A stretch of 64,000 nucleotides of DNA from Actinobacteria bacterium HGW-Actinobacteria-1 (lineage in GTDB: Bacteria > Actinomycetota > Coriobacteriia > Anaerosomatales > Anaerosomataceae): assembly GCA_002841355.1 (NCBI GenBank), contig PHFB01000002.1, positions 141,816 through 205,815 on the forward strand, in the 5' to 3' direction. Shown piece by piece: positions 1 to 8,202 of this stretch. Made by a program: the position numbers and the translations under genes. Under the pieces are notes generated by a model, which was not told the DNA's origin, did not search any database, and saw nothing but the letters and a program-made list of their open reading frames with translations. How positions within the stretch are numbered: position 1 is the first letter of the stretch; every line of letters begins with the position of its first letter.

Positions 1-1
1 G

Positions 2-1807
2 CTGCCGGCGCTCTCCAAGGCGCTTGGCGGCAAGCTTCGCTACGTGGCGCTCAAGGGGTACGACCACTACCTGTGCCTGCGCAAGTTCCAGCGCGTGCTG
101 GATGGCGCCGACATTGCCGAGGAGGAGACCCGCGCAGCGATCGCGATGCTGCTGGCGTGGGTGAGCCGCTCGAGCTGGGGCGACCTGGACGCCGTGAACC
201 TGCACTGGCCGCAGGGCCTCAAGCGGCAGGTGGGCGCGAGCTTCGTGGACTGCACCAAGAAGCGCTGCCGCTACTACCCCACGCTCTGCTACCTCCACGG
301 CCAGCGCCGCCGCGCGGTGCAGGCGCACATCGTGGTCACCAACCACGCACTCTTCTTCCGCGACCTCATCGCGGCCGGCGGCATCCTGCCTCCGGTGCGC
401 CACTGGATCGTGGACGAGGCGCATGCTGCCGAGGCCGAGGCCCGCGACCAGCTCTCGATGGGCGCCAGCTGGGCCGAGTGCAAGGGCGCCCTTGGCGCTC
501 TGCACACCAAGGGCCGAGGCGGGACGCTCGACGCGCTACGCTCGCGGCTGGCGAAGACCGACAGCGAGAGCGCGCGCGGCAAGATCGACGAGATGCGCGA
601 GGTGGTGGCCGAGGCCGCCGTGATCGCGGACTCGTTCTTCGACTTCCTGAAGGACCTGGGCGCGAACATCGACAGCAGCTACGACCGCACCGAGATCCGC
701 CTCACGCCGCTCGTGCGCGAGCGTGCCGAGTGGGGGCGCGCCGCCGCGGTGGGGCGCTCGCTCGCGAAGCGCCTGGAGCGCGCGGTGAAGCTGGGCAGCG
801 AAGTCGTGACGCTGCTCGAGGAAGCCGGCGAGGAGTTCGTGGACCAGCGATCCGACCTGGCGGGGCAGCTCTCGGGCATTGCGGGACAGCTCGAGGGACT
901 CGTGACGGTGCTCGATGGCGAGGACGACCGCCTGGTGTACAGCGTGACCACCAACCGCCGCCGGGACGCCACCGATGAGACGCTTGCCGCCGCGCTGCTC
1001 GACGTGGGCGAGACCCTTGCCGAGCAACTCTACCCGCGGGTGCGCTCGGTGGTCTTCACGTCGGCGACGATTGCCACCGGCGAGGACTTCTCGCACTTCC
1101 AGCGCAGCGTGGGTCTGGACCGGCTGCCGGATGCCGAGCACCGCACGCTCCGGCTAGCGAGCAGCTACGACTTCGAGCGGCAGATGGCGGTCTTCGTCCC
1201 CACCGGCATCGCCGAGCCCGGCGCGCGCGGGTACCTGGACGACCTGGAGCAGCTGCTCCTTGGCGTGCACCGCTCCATGGGCGGCTCGGTGCTGACGCTC
1301 TTCACCAACCGCCGCGAGATGGAGGAGCTCTTCCGCCGCATCGCCGGCCCGCTTGAGGCCGAGGGCCTGCGCCTGGTGGTGCAATCCGCCGGGACGTCGC
1401 GCAAGCGCGTTGCCGACGAATTCCTGGCCGATGAGCGTGTCTCGCTCTTCGCGACGAAGTCGTTCTGGGAGGGCTTCGACGCCAAGGGCGACACGCTCAG
1501 GTGCGTGGTGATCCCGCGGCTGCCCTTCGGCCAGATCAACGACCCGGTGCTGGAGGAGCGCAAGGAACGCGACCGCGCGTGGTGGGAGCACTACTACCTG
1601 CCCGAGGCGATCCTGGAGCTGAAGCAAGCGGCCGGGCGGCTGATACGCTCAAGCACCGATGAGGGGTGCCTGGTGCTCGCGGACGCGCGGCTGACCGGCG
1701 GCAAGAGCTACGCGGGGCGGTTCCTCGAGGCGCTGCCGGTAAGGGATATCGAGCGCCTGCCGGTCGAGGAAGTGGTGGAGGAGATCGAGAGGCGGTTTGG
1801 GCGGTAG
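2..1807 (+). CDS. DinG/XPD-family ATP-dependent DNA helicase, C-terminal part (cut by window edge)
   Basis: The frame is open from base 2, so the N-terminus with the Walker A motif lies outside the window. Counting from the first internal GTG (base 44), Cys11, Cys70, Cys75 and Cys82 have the spacing of the iron-sulfur cluster of XPD/DinG helicases. A DEAH box follows at residues 124-127. The C-terminal helicase motifs are visible: TLFTNR, then SFWEGFDAKGD, then QAAGRLIRS with the arginine of motif VI. The family unwinds DNA with a 5' overhang or R-loops in repair. It ends at the left border of the cassette array. Family is certain; assignment to DinG rather than another XPD-like helicase is probable. 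Confidence 0.9.
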   Translation: MPALSKALGGKLRYVALKGYDHYLCLRKFQRVLDGADIAEEETRAAIAMLLAWVSRSSWGDLDAVNLHWPQGLKRQVGASFVDCTKKRCRYYPTLCYLHGQRRRAVQAHIVVTNHALFFRDLIAAGGILPPVRHWIVDEAHAAEAEARDQLSMGASWAECKGALGALHTKGRGGTLDALRSRLAKTDSESARGKIDEMREVVAEAAVIADSFFDFLKDLGANIDSSYDRTEIRLTPLVRERAEWGRAAAVGRSLAKRLERAVKLGSEVVTLLEEAGEEFVDQRSDLAGQLSGIAGQLEGLVTVLDGEDDRLVYSVTTNRRRDATDETLAAALLDVGETLAEQLYPRVRSVVFTSATIATGEDFSHFQRSVGLDRLPDAEHRTLRLASSYDFERQMAVFVPTGIAEPGARGYLDDLEQLLLGVHRSMGGSVLTLFTNRREMEELFRRIAGPLEAEGLRLVVQSAGTSRKRVADEFLADERVSLFATKSFWEGFDAKGDTLRCVVIPRLPFGQINDPVLEERKERDRAWWEHYYLPEAILELKQAAGRLIRSSTDEGCLVLADARLTGGKSYAGRFLEALPVRDIERLPVEEVVEEIERRFGR

Positions 1808-1904
1808 GGGGGCGGGTGGCGGTGGCGGCTTACGCGGACTGCGTGTTGCGAGGAGAAGCGTAGCTGTCAGAGACTTACAGCGAAGTGATACGCTGCTGCA
1901 GTGG

Positions 1905-1935
1905 GATGTGCAGACCGCACATCTGGGGGTTAGGC
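1905..1935 (+). other. Hairpin plus GTTAGGC core site at the left border of the cassette array
   Basis: GATGTGC (1905-1911) and GCACATC (1917-1923) form a perfect 7-bp stem. Six bases later comes GTTAGGC (1929-1935), which fits the integron core site GTTRRRY. No matching RYYYAAC box was found upstream, so this is either a truncated attC, an attI-like site or a chance core next to a terminator of the helicase gene. It lies 5 bp before the first cassette start codon, as expected for a recombination point. Confidence 0.5.
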
Positions 1936-1940
1936 ACAAC

Positions 1941-2423
1941 ATGCCATCACGGAAGCTACTCAAGAGTGTTGTCCGGGGGTTCGTCGGAACCTACGTCAGC
2001 CGCTACTCTGATTTCGATGGCTACCTGTTGTTCGGCTTCGGGGTCGACTCGATGCGTGACTTGACCGTCGATCTGACCCGACCAGTCCGCCTTCAGCCCG
2101 CTGAAGACGCTCTCGACGAATGGCAACGGCTCGCGACCTTTAAGTTCCAAGAGCAGTTGTCCAAAGTGGGGCTCCCTATCTCCGTGTTGCAGGAAGCCAC
2201 GCTGCGCATCTGCAGGACCACCGCACGTAGAGGCGCTGTCGTGCTTCGTGGTGTTCCCGTCATGGTGGACGGGTTCGACGTGGACTTCTCTGCACGAGCG
2301 GTGACCGACCTCGGTCGCGTCTACGAGGCCAGCGCGCGCGAATTCATCGCTCCACAGGATCCGGGTCTCTTCGACAGGAGCGGACGATCGAGCGATGTGT
2401 GCCTAACCCGCGCATCCAGCTGA
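1941..2423 (+). CDS. Cassette 1: hypothetical protein
   Basis: A 160-residue soluble protein of unknown function. I chose the ATG six bases after the GTTAGGC core rather than a longer reading frame that would start inside the helicase gene. The last residues (LTRASS) are encoded by the left half of attC and the stop lies inside the stem, so the tail is site-derived and probably not conserved. No catalytic motif is evident; the N-terminal half has an aromatic stretch (YSDFDGYLLFGFG). Expression presumably depends on a promoter at or before the left border. Confidence 0.6.
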   Translation: MPSRKLLKSVVRGFVGTYVSRYSDFDGYLLFGFGVDSMRDLTVDLTRPVRLQPAEDALDEWQRLATFKFQEQLSKVGLPISVLQEATLRICRTTARRGAVVLRGVPVMVDGFDVDFSARAVTDLGRVYEASAREFIAPQDPGLFDRSGRSSDVCLTRASS

Positions 2424-2487
2424 CGGCCAGGAGCGCTAGACTCGTTGAGGGCGCAAAAGCCGCAGCTGATGCGCAAACACGTTAGAT
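2401..2487 (+). other. attC site 1 (87 bp)
   Basis: R'' GCCTAAC (2401-2407) and R' GTTAGAT (2481-2487) are complementary core boxes. The inner arms GCGCATCCAGCTG and CAGCTGATGCGC pair except for one extra C in the left arm. The loop carries TAGACT at 2437-2442. Confidence 0.9.
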
Positions 2488-2506
2488 GCAGCAAGGGGGG
2501 TACGCT

Positions 2507-3511
2507 GTGGATTTTGGGGTCCTGTTCTCTCACGACATTGGGGACTACTTCGTAGGTCGGGAGCACGAGCTCCAGCAGCTTCGCTCGTGGGCCAAAGAAC
2601 CGCGGGCGCGGATTCTAGTCTCCGGGCCTGCCGGCGTTGGCAAGACCGCCCTCGTGAAGGTGTTTGCGCAGCGGAATTCAGACATGTTCCCCGGCGGCGT
2701 TACGTGGATCAGTGCCTCCTCAACAGCCAAGCTGGAGTTGACCAACGATGCCACTGGTCCATCTCTGCTGGTCATTGATGATGCTGAGTACAATCCGGAT
2801 CTCGTCAAGCAGGCCCTGGATCGGCTTGGCGATTCGTCTCAGGTAACAATGGTTGTAATTACCCGGGATGCCACTGTCGTGGTGGACCCTAGCTTCCACG
2901 TGCTAGTCCTGGCAGCCCCGGACTTCGCCTCGATGGTTGAGGCTAGACTCCGCCTGATTCCTGGAGCGCCAACTCCCAAGGACGCTATTGCATTCATGGA
3001 GGCCAACCCCGCCTTCTTCGGGCACCTCCAGCAAGACCCTCGTGCGGCAGCTGGCCTCGCGGATGCACTGCTCCGTGATCAGAAACTTGCACCGCCGTTG
3101 CTTGTGTCCAGGAGTATCGAAGCGTTAAGGGGCGCCTTCGCAAAGATTGACAAGCTGAATCTCACACTGCTCATCGTGGTGACTTTGATGCAGTTCTCGG
3201 GTAGCGCAAGGTCAGAAGCGCGAATACGTTCCGATATCCAGCAAGTACAACGGCACCAGACGCTGATTGAACGAATGCTCGAGGCGGAGACGAGTCGGGG
3301 GAATCCGCATGTGCTGACGGCTGCCGTGCATCTCAGGTCGAGTCCCGAACGCAGGCCAGACAATTCGATCACCGTGCTTCTCTCCGGACAGGAAGTCGAG
3401 GTGCTGGGTGGCGTTGACTCGGGCTGGGTGCTCGTCGAGCACGGGTACGCCGGTCAGTCTGTGGTGCGAGGGTGGGTATTCGCCAAGTACCTGAAACCTG
3501 CTTCTCCTTAG
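2507..3511 (+). CDS. Cassette 2: STAND-like P-loop ATPase with C-terminal SH3-like domain
   Basis: A protein of 334 residues. The GTG at 2507 was chosen because AAGGGGGG ends 7 bp before it; an in-frame ATG at 2486 overlaps the attC core and has no ribosome site. The N-terminus has a Walker A GPAGVGKT (about residue 43) and a Walker B LLVIDD (about residue 87), a layout of NB-ARC/AAA switch ATPases. A hydrophobic run near residue 215 (LTLLIVVTLMQFSG) may be a membrane helix. The last 65 residues read like a bacterial SH3 domain (VHLRSSP ... VEVLGGVDSGWVLV ... GWVFAKYL), often used to bind peptides or cell wall. STAND proteins frequently act in phage sensing; that role here is inference. Confidence 0.7.
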   Translation: MDFGVLFSHDIGDYFVGREHELQQLRSWAKEPRARILVSGPAGVGKTALVKVFAQRNSDMFPGGVTWISASSTAKLELTNDATGPSLLVIDDAEYNPDLVKQALDRLGDSSQVTMVVITRDATVVVDPSFHVLVLAAPDFASMVEARLRLIPGAPTPKDAIAFMEANPAFFGHLQQDPRAAAGLADALLRDQKLAPPLLVSRSIEALRGAFAKIDKLNLTLLIVVTLMQFSGSARSEARIRSDIQQVQRHQTLIERMLEAETSRGNPHVLTAAVHLRSSPERRPDNSITVLLSGQEVEVLGGVDSGWVLVEHGYAGQSVVRGWVFAKYLKPASP

Positions 3512-3519
3512 GCTCGCAC

Positions 3520-3602
3520 ATCTAATGGTTGCGTCGAGAGGACGGCGCAAGCGGTAGAGTGATGTTTGGCATGGGCCGCTTCTCATGCCAAACACACTAG
3601 AG
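3520..3602 (+). other. attC site 2 (degenerate cores)
   Basis: R'' is ATCTAAT (3520-3526) and R' is ACTAGAG (3596-3602), both off consensus. The inner arms GCGTCGAGAGGACGG and CCGCTTCTCATGCC still pair imperfectly and keep the extra C. The loop has TAGAGT at 3555-3560. The site may be poorly recombinogenic. Confidence 0.7.
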
Positions 3603-3619
3603 GCAGCCAAGGGGGGCGC

Positions 3620-4483
3620 ATGGGGGCAGAGGATTCATATCTGTTCGAGGATGACGGGCTGATTCTGCCGCCGGTCGGTGCCTGGACGCGAGAGAAGCAT
3701 CAGAAGGTCGCCTACTACAGCTCGCTCTTCTCAACCAGCATGAAGAACGCCTGGGACTGTCGGGTGTACGTCGAGCTGTTTGCGGGTGCTGGCAAGTCAC
3801 GCATCCGCGAGACAGATGAAGTAATCCCGGGATCCCCGCTCCTAGCACTCGGAATGACTGACCCATACGACAAGTACGTCTTTTGCGAGCACAATCCCGA
3901 GCACATGGCGGCGCTGCAGGCCCGCATCGGGCATCAGTTCGCTGATCGAGACGTCACCTACGTTGCCGGAGACGTGAACGATTCGGTCGATCGACTCCTA
4001 GCCACCCTGCCACAGTTCAGCAAGGACTATCGCGGGTTGACGCTGTGCTTCGTTGATCCGTACAAGATGAGCCAGTTGAGCTTCAGTACGATGTCTCAGT
4101 TGGCTGCTAGTCTCTATGTCGACTTCCTTGTTCTGGTTCCAACGTACATGGACATCCACCGCAACCTGCCGACCTACGCACGCCGCGATTGCCCGACTCT
4201 TGACAACTACCTCGGAACTGATCGGTGGAGAGCCAAGTGGGATGACATGACCCGGCGCAAGAGCGACTTCGGGTTGTTCGTCGCTGACGAACTCGGTCTA
4301 CAGATGAAGACTATGGGCTTCCTATACGATGGCATCGGCGATTTCGAACTCGTTCGCATGGGAAGTGACAACCACTTACCCCTGTACCATCTGGCCTTCT
4401 TCTCAAAGAGCGCACTTGGTTTGCGCTTCTGGCGTGAGACTCGCAAGAATACCAGTCAACCTCGGCTATTCCCGCTGGACTGA
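3620..4483 (+). CDS. tcmP: Cassette 3a: three-Cys-motif partner protein (TcmP family)
   Basis: A protein of 287 residues, starting at the ATG placed after AAGGGGGG. The pattern VYVELFAGAGKSRI, PGSPLLAL, YVFCEHNPEH and LCFVDPYKMSQL matches the TcmP family (TIGR04474). That family has a methyltransferase-like Rossmann core and is found beside a DUF5131/Gp37-Gp68 protein, exactly as here, where the next gene starts 12 bp downstream. The biochemical function is not known to me; the genomic association with mobile and defence loci suggests a nucleic-acid modification or immune role. Confidence 0.8.
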   Translation: MGAEDSYLFEDDGLILPPVGAWTREKHQKVAYYSSLFSTSMKNAWDCRVYVELFAGAGKSRIRETDEVIPGSPLLALGMTDPYDKYVFCEHNPEHMAALQARIGHQFADRDVTYVAGDVNDSVDRLLATLPQFSKDYRGLTLCFVDPYKMSQLSFSTMSQLAASLYVDFLVLVPTYMDIHRNLPTYARRDCPTLDNYLGTDRWRAKWDDMTRRKSDFGLFVADELGLQMKTMGFLYDGIGDFELVRMGSDNHLPLYHLAFFSKSALGLRFWRETRKNTSQPRLFPLD

Positions 4484-4494
4484 AGGGTGAGAAC

Positions 4495-5244
4495 GTGTCG
4501 CAGAGTTCAAAAATCGAGTGGACAGAGTACACCTGGAACCCAGTGACGGGCTGTTCGAAGATCAGTTCTGGCTGCCAGAACTGCTACGCGGAGAGAATGG
4601 CGCTACGTCTCCGTGCCATGGGCACCAAGCGGTATTCTGATGGGTTCGCAGTCCGGACGCATGATGACCTGCTTGATGTCCCCCTCAAGTGGCGCAAGCC
4701 ACGCACGGTATTCGTCAACTCGATGAGCGATCTCTTCCACCCAGATGTGCCGGACGAATTCATCTTCCAGGTGTTTGAGACGATGCGACAGTCGCCGCAG
4801 CACACATTCCAGGTGCTGACCAAACGCTCAGACCGGCTGGTCGAGCTCTCACCCAGGTTGCCATGGTCACACAACGTCTGGATGGGCGTGAGCGTTGAGG
4901 ATGACGCGGCCGTGTCGCGCGTGGACGCGTTGCGCTGCTGTGGGGCTCGTGTGAAGTTCCTATCCTGCGAACCTCTGATTGGGCCTGTGCGCCACTTGAA
5001 TCTGGAAGGGATTGACTGGGTCATAGTCGGGGGAGAATCCGGACCTCGAGCCAGGCCTATGGAGGCCGAATGGGCCCTGTCGATTCGCGATCAGTGCTTG
5101 GCCAATGATGTTCCCTACTTCTTCAAGCAGTGGGGTGGGCGTCAGAAGAAGCGCAATGGACGAGTGCTTGATGGGCGTACGTGGGACGAGATGCCAGGGG
5201 GCGTTCGCGATTCTGTGGCGCATCTAACCCGCGCTTCCAGCTGA
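4495..5244 (+). CDS. Cassette 3b: three-Cys-motif phage Gp37/Gp68-family protein (DUF5131)
   Basis: A protein of 249 residues from GTG, with AAGGGTGAG just upstream. The N-terminus reads KIEWTEYTWNPVTGC and then Cys20-x6-Cys27-x2-Cys30, the three-cysteine signature of this family, which resembles an iron-sulfur or radical-SAM-like cluster site. Further family marks are NSMSDLFHPDVP, FQVLTKRSDRL, WMGVSVED and FKQWGG. It is co-transcribed with tcmP in one cassette, so the pair likely acts together. The final residues (LTRASS) are encoded by attC and the stop is inside the site. Confidence 0.85.
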   Translation: MSQSSKIEWTEYTWNPVTGCSKISSGCQNCYAERMALRLRAMGTKRYSDGFAVRTHDDLLDVPLKWRKPRTVFVNSMSDLFHPDVPDEFIFQVFETMRQSPQHTFQVLTKRSDRLVELSPRLPWSHNVWMGVSVEDDAAVSRVDALRCCGARVKFLSCEPLIGPVRHLNLEGIDWVIVGGESGPRARPMEAEWALSIRDQCLANDVPYFFKQWGGRQKKRNGRVLDGRTWDEMPGGVRDSVAHLTRASS

Positions 5245-5306
5245 CTCACGACAGCGCTAGGCTGAAGCAGCGGTTCGTTCGCAGCTGAAGCGCAAACACG
5301 TTAGAC
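5222..5306 (+). other. attC site 3 (85 bp)
   Basis: R'' ATCTAAC (5222-5228) pairs with R' GTTAGAC (5300-5306). The arms GCGCTTCCAGCTG and CAGCTGAAGCGC match with one extra C. The loop has TAGGCT at 5258-5263. Confidence 0.9.
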
Positions 5307-5337
5307 CCACAGGACGGTCTCGGGGGGAGACAACGAC

Positions 5338-6651
5338 ATGGCGACGCTGTCCGACGATCCGCTTGGCCTCGAGCTTGAGGATTTCGTTGCGGCGCACTTC
5401 GCGGCGCGCGGATGCTATGTCGAGACTGGCATCAAGGAGCGAGACCCCGACGAACTGCTCGAGTTGGATATCGTCTGGACTGACTACGGCGTTGAAGCCT
5501 ACCGGCGGCATGCGGTTGAGGTGAAGTCAGGCGACTGGGGTCTGGGCGATCTGTTCAAGTTCTTCGGCTGGACGCAGTACCTCGGGCTGCCTCCAGGGCA
5601 GTTCTTCTATCGACAGTCGTGCGGGCGGCTGGATCCGGCCAGCTTGAAGCACGTGGCGGACAGATCACAGGTTCTGCCTATACACGTTGAGGCCCTAGAC
5701 CAAGTGGACCAGCACTTCGATGCGCTTGGTCTTGCCCCGCCATCGGACGCTCAACTACCAGAAGTCTGGCGGTTCTCATTCTGGGCACAAAGGCGTTTGC
5801 TCCGCTCACTGGGCGTGGCTATCGGGGCTGACGTGTGTCCTGAGACGGCAAAGGCGGCGAAGCGGTATCACCAGCTTGTGAACGACGCAGTCTTCTTCCT
5901 CCCCGATGTCAGAGACAGTATTGCCCAATTGGTTGAGGCGCACTTCGATCACCAGCAGCTGGGGAAGACCGCGGCTCACGAAATCGACTCCGGCGTAGTT
6001 GATTTCAGTAGCCCTGCCTCAAGCGAGACCTTCACAGCCGCGCTGTTTGGAGGGAGGCACTTCCCCGTGCAGGCATGCCTCTACCTCGCGCATCGTGCCC
6101 GGCTCTACTTGCTCAAGGCGCTCGTTGACTACCAGCTCGCTCGAGATCGGGGTGAGATTGTTGAGCCAACCCTGCGAATCGGCGGTCGGACGATTGACTT
6201 CGCTAGCGGCTCTCTCACCACAGCGATGGCGCATGGAGTGCGGGAGCTCAGCGAAGCATCCGCCTTCCACAGATTCCCCGCGCTCTGGCAGACATTCTTG
6301 TGGGCTTGGGGTGGGTTCATCCTGACTGACAGGCAGGATGAGGAGTTCGCCGCGCTGTCGGCCTCGACCGGCGTACCCGTCGACGAGATACCACTCGCTC
6401 TCACTGCTTTCGACAAGCTGTTTCCCGCTGGAGACGGGTGGTTTCGACAACCGGGGCAAGACGCTCGCAACGTGCTCATGCTAATGCCCGCCGCAATGCG
6501 CGGAATAGGCTCGTTTCACCGACTCCAGCGCGCGGGCGTCGAGGAGTATCGGGAGTTGGGCTTCACTGACTACACCGCCTCACGGATGGCATCTGATCAC
6601 AACAGCGGGGCACGGCTGCTCGACTGTCGAACGGATGAGCTCGCTGACTGA
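5338..6651 (+). CDS. Cassette 4: predicted restriction-endonuclease-fold (PD-(D/E)XK) protein
   Basis: A protein of 437 residues, ATG start after CGGGGGGAGA. The N-terminal 70 residues show a plausible nuclease core: an early acidic helix (LEDFVAAHFAARG), Asp44 in ELDIVW, then Glu61-Val-Lys63 in HAVEVKSGDW, as in PD-(D/E)XK enzymes. The remaining 370 residues are helix-rich and not recognised. No methyltransferase is adjacent, so it is unlikely to be a classical restriction enzyme. Residence in a cassette and the nuclease motif point to an anti-phage or plasmid-targeting role, which is inference. Confidence 0.6.
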   Translation: MATLSDDPLGLELEDFVAAHFAARGCYVETGIKERDPDELLELDIVWTDYGVEAYRRHAVEVKSGDWGLGDLFKFFGWTQYLGLPPGQFFYRQSCGRLDPASLKHVADRSQVLPIHVEALDQVDQHFDALGLAPPSDAQLPEVWRFSFWAQRRLLRSLGVAIGADVCPETAKAAKRYHQLVNDAVFFLPDVRDSIAQLVEAHFDHQQLGKTAAHEIDSGVVDFSSPASSETFTAALFGGRHFPVQACLYLAHRARLYLLKALVDYQLARDRGEIVEPTLRIGGRTIDFASGSLTTAMAHGVRELSEASAFHRFPALWQTFLWAWGGFILTDRQDEEFAALSASTGVPVDEIPLALTAFDKLFPAGDGWFRQPGQDARNVLMLMPAAMRGIGSFHRLQRAGVEEYRELGFTDYTASRMASDHNSGARLLDCRTDELAD

Positions 6652-6666
6652 GAGTGCTGGTCTGGG

Positions 6667-6752
6667 GTCCAACAAGCGCATCCAGCAGACGCGGCAAGCG
6701 CTAGACTTGGTTTAGGGCATCGGCGCGCAGCTGATGCGCAAATGCGTCAGCC
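6667..6752 (+). other. attC site 4 (86 bp)
   Basis: R'' GTCCAAC (6667-6673) fits consensus. R' is GTCAGCC (6746-6752), with one base off. The arms GCGCATCCAGCAG and CAGCTGATGCGC pair with the extra C kept. The loop has TAGACT at 6702-6707. Confidence 0.85.
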
Positions 6753-6811
6753 CCAATCTGGGGATGGGGCCGGCCCATTGAGGGGTCAGTCGATCGTAGG
6801 GGGGATTCGGA

Positions 6812-7993
6812 GTGGCGCAGTACACAGAGTACCTGGATCAGCGTCCGAACATGGACCAGCTCACAGCGATGCGTAAGGAGCAACTCCGTCGCATCAGTGA
6901 GCTGCGCGGCGGTCGCGACGTGATCGTCATCGCGGCCGACTTGCGGGCCACCGGCAATGGCATCAATCCCTCCCTTGAGTACGGTGACATACTTCCCGTT
7001 GCCGACCTGCTCAAGGACTTGAGTGGTCACTCCGCAGACGTCATCCTCGAGACGCCTGGTGGCTCGGGTGAGGTGGCTGAGGAGATTGTACGCATGTTGC
7101 ACGACAAGTACGCGGACGTCGCGTTCATCGTTCCTGGGTGGGCGAAGAGCGCTGGCACCATCATGGTCATGGCAGGCGACGAGATTCTGATGGGCCCCGC
7201 CTCCGCGCTCGGGCCGATCGATGCGCAAATCGGTTGGCAGGGCAAGGTATTCTCCGCGGACGCACTCATTGAGGGGCTGGACAAGATCAAGCGGGAGGTC
7301 GTGGACACAGGCACCCTCAACAAGGCCTACATCCCGATGCTTTCGAATCTCTCGCCCGGAGAACTGCAGCACGCTGAGGACGCCCTTCAGTTCGCCAAAG
7401 ACCTCGTCCGTGATTGGCTCGTTCGGTACAAGTTCAAGGACTGGAATACCCATGCGAGCACGGGGGCTCCAGTCACTGACGAAGAGCGCAACCGGAGGGC
7501 TCGAGAGGTCGCGGACCAACTGTGTGACCAGAGACGTTGGAAGACGCACGGGCGCTCCATACGCATCGAGGATCTGAAGAAGATGCGGGTCAGAATCACG
7601 GACTACACCGAGCAGCCGGATCTCGCTGACGCGATAGATCGCTACGCCGCCCTGCTGCGGATGACGTTCGACTCGAACATCTTCAAGGTGCTTGAGGACG
7701 CAACTCATCAGGTGTATAGGGCTGCAGCGAATCCCGCGATTCAGCCAGGAAGCCCAGCACCCGAGCAGGCTGAGAAGGCGGATATCAACGTCGAATGTGG
7801 GAAGTGCCACTCAAAGCATGTTGTTCAGATTGACCTTCGCCCGGGGCTGCCACTGCAGGACGGGCGTATCGCCTATCCGGCCTCGAACCTGCTCAAGTGC
7901 CCCCGGTGCGGGAATGATATAGACTTGACCGAGGTACGACGCCAGATTGAGCTCATGACCAAGAAGTCGGTCGTCCCCAGGGGAGACGAATGA
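6812..7993 (+). CDS. Cassette 5a: ClpP-like serine protease (SDH protease family) with C-terminal zinc ribbon
   Basis: A protein of 393 residues from GTG, preceded by GTAGGGGGGATT. The crotonase/ClpP fold of the SDPP/SDH_protease family is seen in LETPGGSGEVAEEIVRML, then GWAKSAGTIMVMAGDEILMGP with the likely nucleophile Ser113, then SALGPIDAQI. The C-terminus adds a CxxC pair (ECGKC) and a second one (CPRCGN), a zinc ribbon. There is no signal peptide, so it should act in the cytosol. The next gene overlaps its stop by 4 bp (ATGA), implying a translationally coupled partner. Cassette-borne proteases of this type may be effectors of immune systems; that is inference. Confidence 0.75.
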   Translation: MAQYTEYLDQRPNMDQLTAMRKEQLRRISELRGGRDVIVIAADLRATGNGINPSLEYGDILPVADLLKDLSGHSADVILETPGGSGEVAEEIVRMLHDKYADVAFIVPGWAKSAGTIMVMAGDEILMGPASALGPIDAQIGWQGKVFSADALIEGLDKIKREVVDTGTLNKAYIPMLSNLSPGELQHAEDALQFAKDLVRDWLVRYKFKDWNTHASTGAPVTDEERNRRAREVADQLCDQRRWKTHGRSIRIEDLKKMRVRITDYTEQPDLADAIDRYAALLRMTFDSNIFKVLEDATHQVYRAAANPAIQPGSPAPEQAEKADINVECGKCHSKHVVQIDLRPGLPLQDGRIAYPASNLLKCPRCGNDIDLTEVRRQIELMTKKSVVPRGDE

Positions 7994-8184
7994 TGAATCG
8001 CTTCGAGATCATCTTCCAGCACATGGGTGAGGTCACGGCAGTCGCCGTACAGGATGGCCGCGATGATGCTGACATGGCTGAGATTCTAACGATTCGTGAA
8101 GAATCGGATGCCATCCAGGCAATCATGCGCGTGTCGCGCGAAATCTCGCAGCAGACACATTGCGGCTGCTTCACCTCTTCCTAG
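7990..8184 (+). CDS. Cassette 5b: small protein coupled to the protease
   Basis: A protein of 64 residues overlapping the protease stop by 4 bp (ATGATGA), with GGGGAGACGA as ribosome site. It is acidic in the middle (DGRDDADMAEILTIREESDAIQ) and ends with two cysteines (HCGCFTSS). No family recognised. The coupling suggests a regulator, inhibitor or adaptor of the protease. Confidence 0.55.
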   Translation: MMNRFEIIFQHMGEVTAVAVQDGRDDADMAEILTIREESDAIQAIMRVSREISQQTHCGCFTSS

Positions 8185-8202
8185 CCCGGTCCGTCGCTAG
8201 TT

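Noticed and set aside
1797-1940. Longer start for the first cassette gene, inside the helicase gene
   Set aside because: The extension is Gly/Ala/Arg-rich and overlaps the helicase end; the ATG after the core site is far more natural.
5338-6651. Classical restriction-modification system
   Set aside because: No methyltransferase with a DPPY or PCQ motif is adjacent to this or the other nuclease-like genes.
6701-7810. Minus-strand frame of 369 codons across attC 4 and the protease
   Set aside because: It spans the recombination site and mirrors the clear ClpP-like protein; no ribosome site.
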